A stretch of 64,000 nt of DNA from Ciona savignyi (Eukaryota; Chordata; Ascidiacea; Phlebobranchia; Cionidae): positions 633,194-697,193 of the forward strand of contig CH003213.1 in assembly GCA_000149265.1 (NCBI GenBank). The letters run 5' to 3'. The notes under the pieces are model-generated. The model was not told where the DNA came from. It did not search any database and was given only the letters and a program-made list of their open reading frames with translations. Each line of letters opens with the position of its first letter. Within the stretch, counting starts at the first letter, position 1. The position numbers and the translations under genes were made by a program. Shown one piece after another: positions 30,901-43,689 of this stretch.

Positions 30901-33596
30901 ACTTTGTAGAATGAAAATTTTCTTTGAAATGTTATGAAAAATAATTAAAAAGAAGATAAAAAAGAAGAAAAATTGCGAGTTTCAGTGATTAAGTTTACAT
31001 TCCAACTAACCTGTACAGAGGACGTAGTCTGCTCCCATTTTACGCTGATGTCATCACGACTGTCGTGGTTATCAGACTTGGAAAGTGACGAGTAATGAAG
31101 CATTTCTTTGTCACTTATCTCCATTCTTCTAAGAATTGTTTTGGTTTTTCTCGCAAGCGCACTGAATCGGTCCATGGTACGGGTTGTCTGAAGAGATAAA
31201 AATAACATATTGCAAAAATTGGCGGAAATTATATGAATGGATTTTGTCATTTATCTTCAGGTGGATAAAAAACCTGTGTTTAAACGCCACAAGGAGAAAA
31301 ATCATTTTGGCATTGGGAGGTTTTCCTTTGCCAGGTTGTAGGCTTAAAAACAGCTGTGGCTCATTTCTTGTATCTGTGGCTCATTGTTGGAAAAGGCACT
31401 TAGTACACATGGTCTAAACTATGTGACAATGTGTTAAACTAAAACAGTAGATCTGTTGCAAGCATATACAACATGTTGCAACAGATTTGGTAACTCAACA
31501 ATGGGTAACCACAGCACAGGGTAATCTAGCAATTGTTAGTTTGATTACGTGTACTACATCAGCTTCCAGAAATAAACATAAATATCTTATTAACAGAGCT
31601 ATAAAAATAAGACTAAAACTTTAAAAATAATACAGAAACGTTTTTATTTTCACATATTAAGACACTTAGTCTTGTTAATACTAAAACATTTTTAAGAATG
31701 CGGGTGCAGACAATATTTCAGAATGTCAAGTGACTTGCAAGTGTGAGCTGTATCTAATACGGTAGGGAGCTTTATTTAAATGTCATAATGATAACAAATT
31801 AACTTTATATATATATATATATACAAATTACCTGTTCTCGATACTGTTTCTCGTTTAATATATTTGATCCAATGTCTTTATGTTTTCTAGTCATCTCTTG
31901 GACCATAGCTTCCATGTCTTTCAAAAACTTGATAACCTTTTCTGCCTTCAGAACAAAACAAGTTAATTTAGGTTTTAAAATTATATCCACTAAATAAATA
32001 AATTACAGGGCCTGGATGAATCTGCTCACACAGTTTCTTTTGCTAAAAGTCAGTGCATACTTCATAACAAATAAATACAAAACACTCCTAATTCACCATC
32101 TTTATCTTTGTGTCAAATAAACGAATAAATAATAATTTTTTCTGTAAAAATTATGGAAAAATATATTTTTTATACCCACGACTTGAGTCCGCGTATATTT
32201 AAGTCAGCTTGGAAATAGTCCATGGGTTAAAAATGTTAAGAACCACTGATATATATGAATATATAAGTGAATAAAGATAGTGTTACAGTTAATTAGGGCT
32301 GCTGTTATACATCATGTGTTTAGGTTGGTGCAACATCTATCTACAAAACCGCATTGAAAAGTAAAATAGACTTCACAAAAAGAATTAAGAACCAACAAGA
32401 AAATTTATTTCTGTAAGCTCTTGTAAACCATAATCATTAATCATTCCTTATTATACCACAGGAAACTTTTAAGTTTAATTAAAATGGACCATTTAGAACC
32501 ACTAGATTAAGGCTAATGCTCATCATTTTAAGTCTAAGTGATGTCTGTTTCCCAATAAGCTATGCATTTTAGAATCAATAGTTCCGAATCTACATTTTTA
32601 AATTGCTCAAAAATATGCTTAAATAGCAAAAACTTGTATACTTTTTTAATCAAGAGAAATAATAGCGCATGTTTGTTTGATTAAAACCTCAATTTTCTAT
32701 TAAACCGTTGACACTCTTAATTAAAAAAGACGCATAAATCCTATCTATAAACGATGGATGACATAACCATTGCACCATACTGCGAGACTTCTGTATGACA
32801 AAGAATCATTATTAATACTTCCTTTACATAAAAACCATGATGATGAAACTTAGAATTTACACAAAGCAAACACGATGATGGGGGTGTATGAATTGAAATT
32901 TAAAATCCAAAATTGCTGTTTTTTATTTCTTGAAATAAAAATAAATTTTTAATGTACAACAAAAACAATACTGAAGCAATCTGCCACCCTAAAATGGTTT
33001 CAAGCCAATCACTGATATTGTATTAGCCTAAACTGTAACCATAACCTTCTGAATTTTTAATTATTTTATTTCTTCCTTTTTATTTAAACCAGTGATCTTC
33101 CATGTTTTTTTTTGGGAGTTCTTTTATGTAATCAGGTAGATGCAGATTTTCCAGATGCTTTAAATCATATTATTGATGCACTACGGCAGTTGGGCTTATT
33201 TTTTCTAACTATTTGCAAAGTTTAAACTTTAAAGCGATAAAATAATAAAATAATTCTTTTAGTTACAGAATTAGAGTTATCAGAGTGGCATATCAGCTCA
33301 TAGCCTTTAGGGACAGTTTTCGCTTTTAAGAGAACGTTGTTTTCTACTCTAAATACAGAGTCATTTTATTTAAAACTATTCTAAAATAGGATTAAAAATT
33401 CTAGTTCTGAATATACTATTTTGAAAAAGTGTATTATTCTACTTAATACATCTACACAAACACTTTGACTTACCCTTTGAAAAAGAATAACAAGTCCAGG
33501 TTCAATTGAAATTTCTTCATGATATTCAGGTTCTTTATAAAGCGTTGGATCATTTTCAGCCAACTTAAGTAGGTCAGGTAAACGATCGCGTATCAT
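27982..33596 (-). CDS. Plasma-membrane-type syntaxin (Qa-SNARE)
   Basis: Membrane fusion SNARE. Seven exons: 33474-33596, 31832-31945, 31011-31187, 29567-29676, 28963-29085, 28777-28906, 27982-28314; 1110 bases, 369 residues, phases consistent. Starts MIRDRLPDLL, like the Munc18-binding N-peptide of syntaxins 1-4 (the codon before ATG is GTG). Helical Habc region in exons 2-5, with TRIERQMSIIGRNM in Hc matching syntaxin 'GRIQRQLEITG'. SNARE motif about 245-310 with the zero-layer Gln279 in LVHEQGAIVDRIEHHV, basic HKYRKKK, then a membrane segment 319-340. Longer than the usual ~290: exons 3-4 carry extra residues between Hb and Hc, and 29 residues follow the membrane segment, including NVS. 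Closest subfamily looks like syntaxin 1-4, exact orthology unclear. A composite SINE lies in intron 4. Confidence 0.9.
29255..29432 (+). mobile_element. Composite SINE, shortened copy
   Basis: GGTTGTGTCCTTGGGCAAGA, AATGGAATAATGGGTTCTAC, AGAACACATTGCGGGA and the CCTATGCTATCCTAACG tail; the GGGCGCGAGG block is deleted. In syntaxin intron 4. Confidence 0.7.
31808..31823 (+). repeat. (TA)n microsatellite
   Basis: Run of TA repeats immediately downstream of a syntaxin exon 2 donor (minus strand). Confidence 0.8.
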
Positions 33597-34294
33597 CACA
33601 CTTTAAAACTGCAAAAAATGAATTCATTTAGCTGTCTGTATATCTTATCCTGTTCAGGCTCTACTAACTTGTTAATTATTAGCTACTAAGCGTTTTTAAT
33701 AAAGAAAACTTCCCCTCTTGGGGAATAACATGCTGTGTCAATACCTCTCTGAAAACTATTTTTTCATATTGACTAAACCGACAGACAAGAATACGATAAC
33801 CTAACTACAGCGCAAACTTATATTTCCAACCCACGCTGAACTTTTGAGTTGGAGTGAGAAACAGACTGCTACAATCAATCTATCGCAGGAAGATCTCTTG
33901 AGTTGCTTCCTGTTCCACGCTTCCCCTAATGCCTTATGTTCCTATAAACTATAAAGGAACATCATTCACACATTTCAATGGTTGGCGGTCACAGACTTCT
34001 TCCCTCACTACAATTTTTATTATTCTATTAAATGTGATTAATTGTGACTAGTGTTATTAATTTAGTTTAAAAATATTAAAAAAATAAGGCGATGGACTGG
34101 GTCGTTATAGCACTTCCCAGTACAGTAACAACTTAAGTCAGAAAAGTGTCTGTTTATATATATAAATCAAAGACAGCTAGTTGTCAGTATTCTACCGTTC
34201 GTGAGTAATAGTCTGATTCCGGAATTAACTACTAGAAAGAAATATTTTAAACTATAGTTTATATATATTTATATGTAACATTTGTACAGCCAGA

Positions 34295-34412
34295 CTATGA
34301 TAATTTTACTAATAACTATAAATCTTTGCATACCAAAGAGAGAACTGCGCATACACAGTTATAACTGGATATATATAAATATTTTGGATAGTTATTAGTA
34401 AAATTATCATAG
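34295..34412. repeat. Perfect 24-bp inverted repeat
   Basis: 34295-34318 and 34389-34412 are exact reverse complements, separated by 70 bases. The segment TATAAATATTTTGGATAG also occurs twice in direct order (about 34373 and 34424). Possible small foldback element or hairpin; intergenic between the syntaxin and POLR1D-like genes. Confidence 0.7.
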
Positions 34413-35064
34413 TAAAATTAGCCTATAAATATTTTGGATAGTCCAGGTAGATACATATATGCGATGTTTAAAAATATTCCTAATTTTTAACAGAACCCAA
34501 AATATAATGAAATAGGCTGGCCATGAAGACAGCTCTAATACTTACTAACTAATATTAAAACAATAAAACCATAAGCATAACCATACATATTTTAAATAGG
34601 CCTACCCACCAATCCTAACCCTTAATAATTTGAAATTCGAGTAGCATATATACCATACATATATATATATGATGACATCTGTCCGGATTTCATTACCCGG
34701 TATACATATGGGGTATAAACTAGGTGTATGCAGATTGCAGAATAGCCTATGCTTTAACAAACAGAATTTGAACCGAGTTTTGCAGCTAAACAACCATAAT
34801 AAACAGTAGTGTGGGTTTATTTTATCATACATATATACTACAAATATGTTAAAATACATTTCATTGAATCAATTAATCACATCTAACCTTGGGTATTCAT
34901 TTGTGCGAACGGTTTGACTGATTGTTTTTCCGGTCATATGGAGTTGATTTTCGTGATTTTTCATCTCGTATGCTGTCCTTGATTTTTCTCCTCGATTCAT
35001 TACGTAACTGGGAATTTTGATTCGTGCTGTTGCGTTCATTTTTCCTGGAGCTGTCTCTTATAGT

Positions 35065-35478
35065 CTAAGCAGATTTGTATTTTGTGGAAACAACACGATG
35101 AGAATGACCGACACTCGCTAAAGTGCGATGCAGGAATTGTTTGTTCATCTTCGGAACTGTACTCTTTCTCCTATTAATGCAATGTAATATTCAATAAAAA
35201 TTAATGAATATTAAATAAATATTCCAAAATGTTGCCATAATATGTTCCTTTTATCAATTAAAAATAATTTTTAAGAATTTGGGTGAATTTATGAAAAAAA
35301 CAGGAATGGAGCCATAAAGAAAACATGCAACATACCATCCACCAGCACCCATGGTAGACGACCGCTCTTCACCTCGTTTAGCTTCACGCAATAATTCTTG
35401 TATTGCTTCCTGCTCCAGTCTTTTCTCATCTTCATTAGAATTGGACACACTCTTTGACACGCCACTGGTATTTGACAT
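35065..35478 (-). CDS. POLR1D isoform-2-like protein
   Basis: Matches the alternative product of human POLR1D (isoform 2), whose exact role is unclear, not the RNA polymerase I/III subunit itself. Exon 1 (35336-35478) encodes RLEQEAIQELLREAKRGEER and STMGAGGW, against human ERKAIEELLKEAKRG..TMGPMGW. Exon 2 (from 35170) continues RKSTVPKMNKQFLHRT, keeping the spacing to human NKRFL. The frame then meets TAG at 35065-35067, giving 82 residues. The same frame goes on to TGA at 34897-34899 for 55 more codons rich in Ser, Arg, Lys and Asn, resembling the human tail. Either the protein truly ends at TAG, or the TAG is an allele, sequencing error, read-through site or part of a very short intron. 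Small single-domain gene lying between syntaxin and CYB5R4. Confidence 0.72.
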
Positions 35479-36225
35479 TTTAAAATGTTTTTTTAAGTTA
35501 GGCTTTATACAACTAAAATAACCGTCTTTGTTATAAAATCTGTAAAATCAAACAACAACATTTATAAAGTTAGATTTTTGAGAATTAATCAAAACATATG
35601 GTAGAAAAAACACATTGTGGAGATTGTAGGAGTGTAGGTTTAAATGTTGACAGTGATATTTAGTACTAAAGATATCAAAGGCGAAATGTTATTGAGATCA
35701 AAAGTTTTAGGTCATATCCTAACATCGCAAAATCACAATAAACTGCAACTGCCAACAATAAATATAAATAAAATCTGGTTTATAAAATGGCCAATCTAGT
35801 ATAACGGTTTCACTTGAATTTGCATTTAGCAGCACAACTACAAGGTGGGTACTTATATTTAAATATTTATATTCCATAACATTAACAGCAGAATGTTACA
35901 AAAAATCAATAACGTTTACCATAAACCAAAAGATGTTTTCGCATAAACATGAATAAAAATGCCTAAACAGAATAAATTACGTAGTAAAAACACTTAAACA
36001 AATAAAAAATATGCATAAACATATATATATAACACTACCAGTACTTATATTGCAATATATATGTATACCCTTACCGGTACACTGATAATGCAAATAAATC
36101 ATTACATTTAAAATATATATTGAACAAATATCATAGCATTTGTAAGATCACAATAAAAATAATAATAAAAAGACTAGAAAAAATAAATTTTCTTAGTTTT
36201 AAAGAATTATAAACTTAACCACAAA
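35479..36225. other. Spacer between CYB5R4 and the POLR1D-like gene
   Basis: AT-rich; no gene or repeat recognised. Confidence 0.5.
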
Positions 36226-38053
36226 CTACGTGAATGCAAACACACTGCTGCATTTCACTCTTATATCTGTTAAAAATTTTAGAGTTAATTTGGTAAAAGC
36301 TGATGGCCCACATACAAAGACAAAAGTTGAATCAATTTCGCAGCTTGAAATCATTTCTCGGAGCATTGGAATTGAAATGCGGCCTTTAAAACCATCCCAG
36401 GCTTGATCTGGGTGTGACAAAACATGATTAACTAGAAATCGCCCGTTAAATTGCCTTTGTAATGTTTCAAAATCGTTTTTCCATAAAATATCACGTTGCT
36501 GCTTATTAAAAAGGCCAAGTTTGACCTTTTTGTCAGTCTTGAACAGGCAATGATGGAGTATTCTAATCATTGGGGTGAAACCGGTTCCAGCTGCCAGCAT
36601 AAATACCTGCTTGAAGGAAGAAATCATTTCAAGGTGAAACTTCATTTCATACGTGCCGACTGGAATCTCACTGCCAGGATTCAGATTGACAAATACGTTG
36701 CTCAAAGCACCAGTGCTATACACCTTGATTACAGCATAGAAATTTTTTGAGTCTATTTTATAACCTCCATCAGTGATGCTTGGCATTGCAACTGTGTAAG
36801 GGCGCCGGATAACAACACCATCAACATTAGTTTGGAAAAATACATGGGCACCAATTGGAGGGATCATATGAGTGGAGTCTGGAAAACGGAAGTGCAAGAG
36901 CAAGGTGTCATGGGTAACGTTTGATTTAGAAACAAGTGTACATGGGCGGAATTTGGTTTGGAATGATCGATTCTGCATGAGAAATCCAAAATTATCCCAA
37001 TTAAGTCCACGCTTAGATTTTTTCAAAATTATTTCAATTGACTGATTTTTCTCAACAGAAATTGTGTTTTCGACTTGGTGTAGCAAGTTTATAGTGTAAG
37101 ATAAGTTACTGGTTATCGATACAATATCAACATGAAGACACTTTCCATTTTCAGTTATATCACAAACAAAGTTTTCCGCTAAGACATTGGCTGAATCACT
37201 TTTAAAAAGAATCACAATGGTATCTTCATTCTGCCTAAAATCAGTTTGAAAAAGTTGAAGGACATTACGAAACTGGGAAATCATGTTGGAAGTGCGAGCT
37301 AAATTCCCTACAGGAACAGTTAAGCTTGAGGGGGTTTTCTTTATAGTACGGCTGGGCAGTTCTTGGATTAATGTTCCTATAAAAGTAGATTTCAACATGG
37401 ATTCAAAGTTAACCCAACGGTGAACTTCTTCAAACAGGGAAGTTGCATCTTTTCCAGCCCCTCTCATCAATTCACTCTCTCCACCAGGATGGTATTCAAT
37501 GTACCTGTATACACCAAGAGTGTAAGTAACTTTTATGATGTCAGTATACTACTGATTACTTTTAAATGAAGGAAGGGTGATAAGAAATCATGTGTTTTTA
37601 AAATATAATAAACTCTAGGAGTTTGAAATGACCAATGTAATAAGATTTTAACAAAAGTTTTATTGTAATACAAAATAAGTTTTGTAAAACTTACCTGTAA
37701 GTAGTGTATTTTAATTTCTTTACTCAAGAAAAACACACCGCGAGTATTTTTCTTATCATGCAGAATAGATAATATTTCGTTTGCACAACAAAAACCAACC
37801 TGGTTATATTAAAAACATAGCCTCGTATTGCTATCCACGCATCATTTGGCTTATCATGTTTCTTTAATTCTTCCATTGAAATTTGTAATGGTTTAGATCC
37901 TGTGCCACGCAAGTCCACACCAGATTTACTCAATCGAATCCAATCCATTAAAGATCTTCCCCTCTGAAGAGGTACCTTGGTATTGTTCAATACTGGGGCT
38001 GGAACCCCTAGTCGTTGTGCGCTATTTGCAGCGGGAAACAGTTCTTTTGGCAT
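36226..38053 (-). CDS. CYB5R4: Cytochrome b5 reductase 4 (NCB5OR)
   Basis: Soluble ER-associated NAD(P)H flavohemoprotein with cytochrome b5, CS and cytochrome-b5-reductase domains; linked in mammals to fatty-acid desaturation and oxidative-stress protection. Two exons: 37800-38053 (ATG at 38051-38053) and 36226-37504; 510 residues against about 521 in human. Family motifs in order: VPLQRGRSLMDWIRLSKSG, heme ligands His90 in YHPGG and His113 in EVHRWV, the CS segment about 165-260, FAD motif RRPYT (318-322), NAD motif AGTGFTP (390-396) and CGP (483-485), ending VFAFT. The whole reductase and CS part is in one exon, unlike the many-exon vertebrate gene. A TTTTTAG acceptor at about 38101 precedes the ATG, so a 5' exon or trans-spliced leader is likely; the reading frame open above the ATG starts only with non-ATG codons. 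Confidence 0.95.
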
Positions 38054-38101
38054 GATTGAAATTTTACTGTTGAATTGTCCTATTGCTAATTTCAAATCTA
38101 A

Positions 38102-39565
38102 AAATTGAAATTGGTCATAAATTAACTACACAGCCTAAATAAGATTATAAATAATACATTACAATTACAATTTTATTTTTGTTTCTTTAGCTTATTTTTG
38201 TTAAACTTTTATAACTTTACATTATCTTTAGTGGAATTGCAATATTCTGTCATTTTATACTCTTCACACTGACTGTCTAACAGGAAAACAGCGTGTTAAA
38301 TTTACGTCTTCCTAAGAATTTTACACGATTGTTGTGATTCTGTCTTAATAGTGTGGAAAAAAATGGCTGTTATAACATCACTCGCAGCTGTGTTCTGTAG
38401 TTTATTGTGTCAAAAAATGTCGGGAGATGACATTTGAAGTCAACCAGTCTTTCAGTTGCAGATTTATTATTTTATGCATACACTCTTATTCATAGAAGGA
38501 TTACTCTCTAAAAAGTGGCATATAGTTAGACGCCACTTTTTCAGAGACGACACTCCACTGTTTTCGAGACGTCACGCCATTTTTTTAGAAGCGTCATGCC
38601 AAATATAACAAATTGTGAGGTTAAACGTAGGGAAAGAGGAAAACTGCACACTACAATGAAAACTAGGACAATAGAGACTCTAATTTAGGGTACGGGCAAC
38701 TAATGTAGGAAGTTTTTAAATATCGTGTTGAAGTTAGGGTAAGTTCTGGGGTTGAGATTATTATGTGGTGGGTTGTACATCAAAAAATGATGGTAAGGTA
38801 CGCTACACGGCACACCACTATTATGAACGCGCACGTCACATATTTTAGACAAGTTTCCATTTTTCTAGGGTGACATGCGGGGTTAGTGATAGCTTTAAGG
38901 AAAAGTGGCCTCTTAGGTAAGTAACAAAATTTTCCATTGGTCCATCGATTAAGATTTATTCGTCACAAATAATTCAACCTTCTAGTATCTGACACCTGCT
39001 ATACTACGTCATACGGCCATTGTTCGGGTCCGGGAGAAGAGAAAGTGGTTTAGTTTCCGGAGGGAAGGCACAACGGGCTTTGACTGAAGCTCGAATTCTT
39101 GTTTTTTTTCGGCACTTTGCGGTATTGCCAGAGTTGAAGACATCGGGATGTGGGACGGAACGCAACAGCTCTGTTTTGGTCAGGAGCTAGTTTCCAAGCG
39201 AAAGGAACTTTTGAAACGCAAACTGTCTATATTTGTTTCGTGCTGTGTACACAATTCGCAGCAATGCGTTCGGCCAGATGGTGTCTCGAGTTATTCTTGT
39301 TTTTTAATCGTAAACTTTTTATATTAAACAAACCAAACGTTCAATCTGGTGTGAATAGCATTTTGGAGTCGAATAAATCAATAGGGAATAGCATTTTGGA
39401 GTCGAATAAATCAATCACCGAACGAAACGTTATCCTTGGGCATATAGTCACCGGGGTAAACATCGCTCGTTTTTACAATTTTGCGTTTTACCTTTCGGCC
39501 ACACAACCGTGCGACACTGTTTCTAAGAGAACACGCACTTTGTGTAGTGGCAAACTTAGAGTAAA
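38102..39565. other. Intergenic region upstream of CYB5R4
   Basis: No gene supported. A 33-bp direct duplication lies at 39353-39416 (GAATAGCATTTTGGAGTCGA...), and a short piece resembling the reverse of the tRNA-Leu/Ser-like SINE (CGGCCACACAACCGTGCGAC) at 39498-39517. Confidence 0.5.
39353..39416 (+). repeat. 33-bp direct duplication
   Basis: Two adjacent copies of a 33-bp unit starting GAATAGCATTTTGGAGTCGA, nearly identical. Confidence 0.85.
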
Positions 39566-41442
39566 CTAGAGAGTGTCAACCACGTGTATAACCACCACCA
39601 TTTGTAAAACACATGTTGTATGCCATATATTCATGCTATACAGGGTCCCTAACCACATTTTGTATTTTATACACTGAGTATGTAGTTTGTTTCTGCAAGC
39701 ATAAACGCATGGGTCCCATAGTTATCAAACCAAACTTCTTCCTCCATGTGTAGATAAAAAAAGAACAATCGTGTTAGATTTACGAACATTTCACCACAAA
39801 ATGTTTTAAATAAAAGCTTTCTTTTAAGCGTTTTTCGTGGTTTCAGGGAATTACTGGGTTTATTAGATAAGTTTCTACTGGGTTTAGTACGTACGTTTCT
39901 GTTTTTACCTATGTGGGTTATGTTGTATAACAATTCTTAATGTTTTATTCTGATTAGTCAATTCATTGTCTGATTTGTCGACTCCTTGTTGAAGATGTTT
40001 GTACGATATGGCATGCCTATCACAATCATAATTTAGGAAAATATCTGCGTTTTTAAAGGAAGTACCCTAATAAATGATTTTTTTTAATTAGAACAGAGTG
40101 TTTAAATGTCTAACATTTTACTAAATCTGATTCAAATTGGAGCTGCCGTTTAAGCGATATGCGCACAAAAGCTATTTTTTTAGAAAAAAATACCGTTTTG
40201 GTTATTAACGTCTCAGGGGAATTCCCCTAGATATATTACCCAAAATTTTGGTTTCTGCATATCTAGGCCATGTTGTCTAACAAATAAAAAAGTTGGATTA
40301 AGAGCATACATTTTTTCTTCTTGTAGATGTCAGGGCGACATGACATGCCTCTCACAATCATGATTTGACAACAAAAGCTTATTTTTAGGGTATTTCCCTA
40401 GGTAATTTTTTTATTTCTTTTAAGTGTTAAATCAGTTACTAATGCACTTACATTTTATCAAATCTGATTCAAACTGGATTTACAGTTCAAGAGCTATGCG
40501 CAAAAAAGCTCATTTTTTTAGAAAAAAATATTGTTTTGGTTTTTAACGTCTCAGGGAAATTCCCCTAGATATATTACCCAAAATTTTAGTTTTTTTCAAA
40601 TCTAGGCCATGTTGTCTAACAAATGAAAAAGTTTTATTGCAATTCCATTACTCCTTCTGATAGATGGAGGTGCTACAACCCATGCCTGTCACAATCATGA
40701 TTTGAAAACAAGATCTTATTTTTAGGGTATTTCCCTGGGTAATTTTTTTAATTCTTTTAAGTGATATATCAGTGGTTAATGCACTTACAGTTTACTAAAT
40801 CTAATTGAAATTGGAGTAGCCGTTCAAGCGCTATGCATAAAAAAGGTGATTTTTTAAAAAAATATACCGTTTTGGTTTTTCACCTCCAAGGGGAATTCCC
40901 CTGGGTATATGCCCCAAAATTTCGGTTTATGCACATCTAGACCATGTTGTCTAATAAATGACAAAGTTGTATCGCCATTCCATTACTCCTTCTGGTAGGT
41001 GTCGTTGCCACAAGCCATGCCTGTCACAATCATGATTTGAAAACAAAATCTTATTTTTAGGGTATTTCCCTGGGTAATTTTTTTAATTCTTTTAAGTGGA
41101 ATATCAGTGGCTAATGCACTTACAGTTTATCAAATCTAATTGAAATTGGAGTAGTCGTTCAAGCGCTATGCCTAAAAAAGGGATTTTTTTAAAAAAAAAG
41201 ATACCGTTTTGGTTTTTCACCTCCCAGGGTAATTCCCCTGGGTATATGCCCCAAAATTTTGGTCTATGCACATCTAGACCATGTTGTCTAATAAATGACA
41301 AAGTTGTATTGCTATTCCATTACCCCATTTGATAGATGTTGTTGCCACAAGCCATGCCTGTCAAGCGTTTGACGAAAAAAAAAAAGAAAAAAAAAACGGA
41401 CAAAAACAATATGTGTCCCATTTTTTCAAATGGGACCCATAA
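39566..41442 (+). mobile_element. Repeat array, element 2a
   Basis: Opens with the outer module CTAGAGAGTGTCAACCACGT and closes with the GTCCCATTTTTTCAAATGGGAC hairpin and CCATAA. Between lie about five direct units of ~335 bases; the marker CATGCCT(GTCACAATCATG) recurs at about 40013, 40345, 40681, 41017 and 41354. Each unit has a GGGGAATTCCCC-like palindrome. No protein-coding capacity. Confidence 0.75.
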
Positions 41443-41579
41443 TTCCACCATGGAAATTCCTGATCTACACAAGAATAATAACGAGCCAGCCGCTTTACCG
41501 CATTTTCGGAATTTTCAGCAAAGATAAGACTTTGACAGCCAATATTACGGTACTACAGATGTATTAAATGGATCCAAAA

Positions 41580-43605
41580 CTAGAGAGTGTCAACCACGTG
41601 TTTAAACACCACTATTTGTAAAACACATAATGTATGCTATATGTTCATGCGAGCAGGTTACCACATTTTGTATTTTATACACCGAGTATATAGTTTGTTT
41701 CTGCTAGCATAAACGCATGGGTCCCTGGGGTAACAATCCAATCTTGTTATTAATGTTCATTACGCAATATATGTTATTTTCAGATACGTGGACGCCAGGT
41801 CCATGTTATTCAATATTCCAGAAAGCTTTAACCGGGCTACCATAGTTTTGTTTCTGCAAGCATAAACGCATGGGTCCCATAGTTATCAAACCAATCTTCT
41901 TATCCATGTGTAGTAAAAAAAGTAATCATGATAGATTTACGAACATTTCACCACAAATATTTTAAATTAAAGACTCATGTCAAGCGCTGTAGTGAAATGA
42001 AGCTAAATTTCAAAACAGTCCGATTTAGTATTTCATGGCTTCGGGGAATTCCCCTAGGTTTAGTACATACATTTTTGTTTTTACATTTAAATCTAGGTCA
42101 TGTTATCCAACAATTCTTAAAGTTTTAATCCGATTTGACCACTCATTGTTGGAGATGTCGGCGCGCCATGCCATGCCTGTCGCAATCATGATTTAAGGAC
42201 AAATTTTTTTAGATTTATTTCCCTAGATATTTTTTTTATTTCTTTAAAGTGTTGAATCAATTGCTAATGCACTTACATTCCACTAAATCTGATTTAAATT
42301 TAAGAAGCCGTTCAAGCGCTATGCCCGAAAAAGCTATTTACTTAAAAAAAACGTTTTGATTTTTTACGTACTAGGGGAATTCCCCTGGATGTATTACCCA
42401 AAATTTTGGTTTTTGCATTTCTAGACCATGTTGTCTAACAAATGACAAAGTTTCTTAACGATTTCCTTACCCCTTTTGGTAGATTGTGAAGCCACAGGCC
42501 ATAACTGTTACAATCGTGATTTAGGAACATATCTTTATTTTTAGGGTATGTCCCCGAGTAAATAATTTGTTTCTTCGCATTTGTAAAGCAATGGCAGTAA
42601 TATACATACATTTTACCAAATCTGATCAACATTGGAGCAGTCGTTCATGCGCTATGCCCAAAAAAGCTAAATTTTTAGAAAAAAATACCGTTTTGGTTTT
42701 TACCTCCCAGGGAAATCCCCCTCGATAAATTACCAAAATTTTGGTTTCTGCATATCTAGACCATGTGCGCTAACAAATGTCAAAGTTTCATTGCGATTCA
42801 AATACTCATTCTGATAGATGTCGGAGCCACAAGCCATGCCTGTCACAATCATGATTTGAGAACAAAATCTAATTTATTAGGGTATTTCCCTAGGTATTTT
42901 TTTTATTTCTTTAAAGTGGTATATAATTGGCTAATGTTCTTACATTTTACCAAACCTAATTAAAATTGGAGTAGCCGTTTAAGCGCTATGCCCAAAAAAT
43001 ATATTTTTTTAGAAAAAAATAACGTTTCGGTTTTTCACCTCCCAGGGAAATCCCCCTCGATAAATTACCTAAAATTTTTGGTTTCTGCATATCTAGACCA
43101 TGTGCGCTAACAAATGTCAAAGATATATTGAAATTCCATTACCCCTTCTGATAGATGTCGGAGCCACAAGCCATGCCTGTCACAATCATGATTGGAGAAC
43201 AAAATCTTATTTTTTAGGGTATTTCCCTAGGTAATTTTTTTATTTCTTCAAAGTGTTATATCATTGGCTAATGTTCTTACATTTTACCAAACCTAATTAA
43301 AATTGGAGTAGCCGTTCAAGCGCTATGCCCAAAAACGCTATTTTTTTAGAAAAAAATGCCGTTTTGGTTTTTCACTTCCCGGGGGAATCCCCGTAAATAA
43401 ATTACCTAAAATTTTGGTTTCTGCATATCTAGACCAATATGCGCTAACAAATGTCAAAGTTTCATTACGATTGCATTACCCCTTTTGGTAGATGTCGGAG
43501 CCACAAGCCATGCCTGTCAAACCTTTGACGAAAAAAAAAAAAAAAAGAAAAAAAAAAAACGGACAAAAACAATATGTGTCCCATTTTTCCAAATGGGACC
43601 CATAA
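41580..43605 (+). mobile_element. Repeat array, element 2b
   Basis: A second array directly after 2a with the same start (CTAGAGAGTGTCAACCACGT) and same end (TGGGACCCATAA), five units with markers near 42170, 42500, 42836, 43170 and 43510. The opening part has two successive versions of GCATAAACGCATGGGTCCC (41711 and 41865), so it is slightly longer than 2a. Confidence 0.75.
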
Positions 43606-43689
43606 TAACCAAATTTACCCAGATAAGTCACTTTAAGTATAAAATACTTACGTAATAATGGTACTGATTTTTTTTTTGTATATCATTAT

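Noticed and set aside
28000-38100. Syntaxin, POLR1D-like and CYB5R4 as one operon
   Set aside because: Same strand, but the spacers are about 0.75 and 1.3 kb, much larger than in known tunicate operons.
39150-39569. 139-codon plus-strand frame
   Set aside because: Contains the 33-bp direct duplication and a SINE piece; no motif and no splice or start context supporting a gene.
39700-43560. Regular ~335-bp repeats as a CRISPR array
   Set aside because: Units are far too long, contiguous without spacers, and in a eukaryotic setting; they are tandem repeat units of a mobile element.
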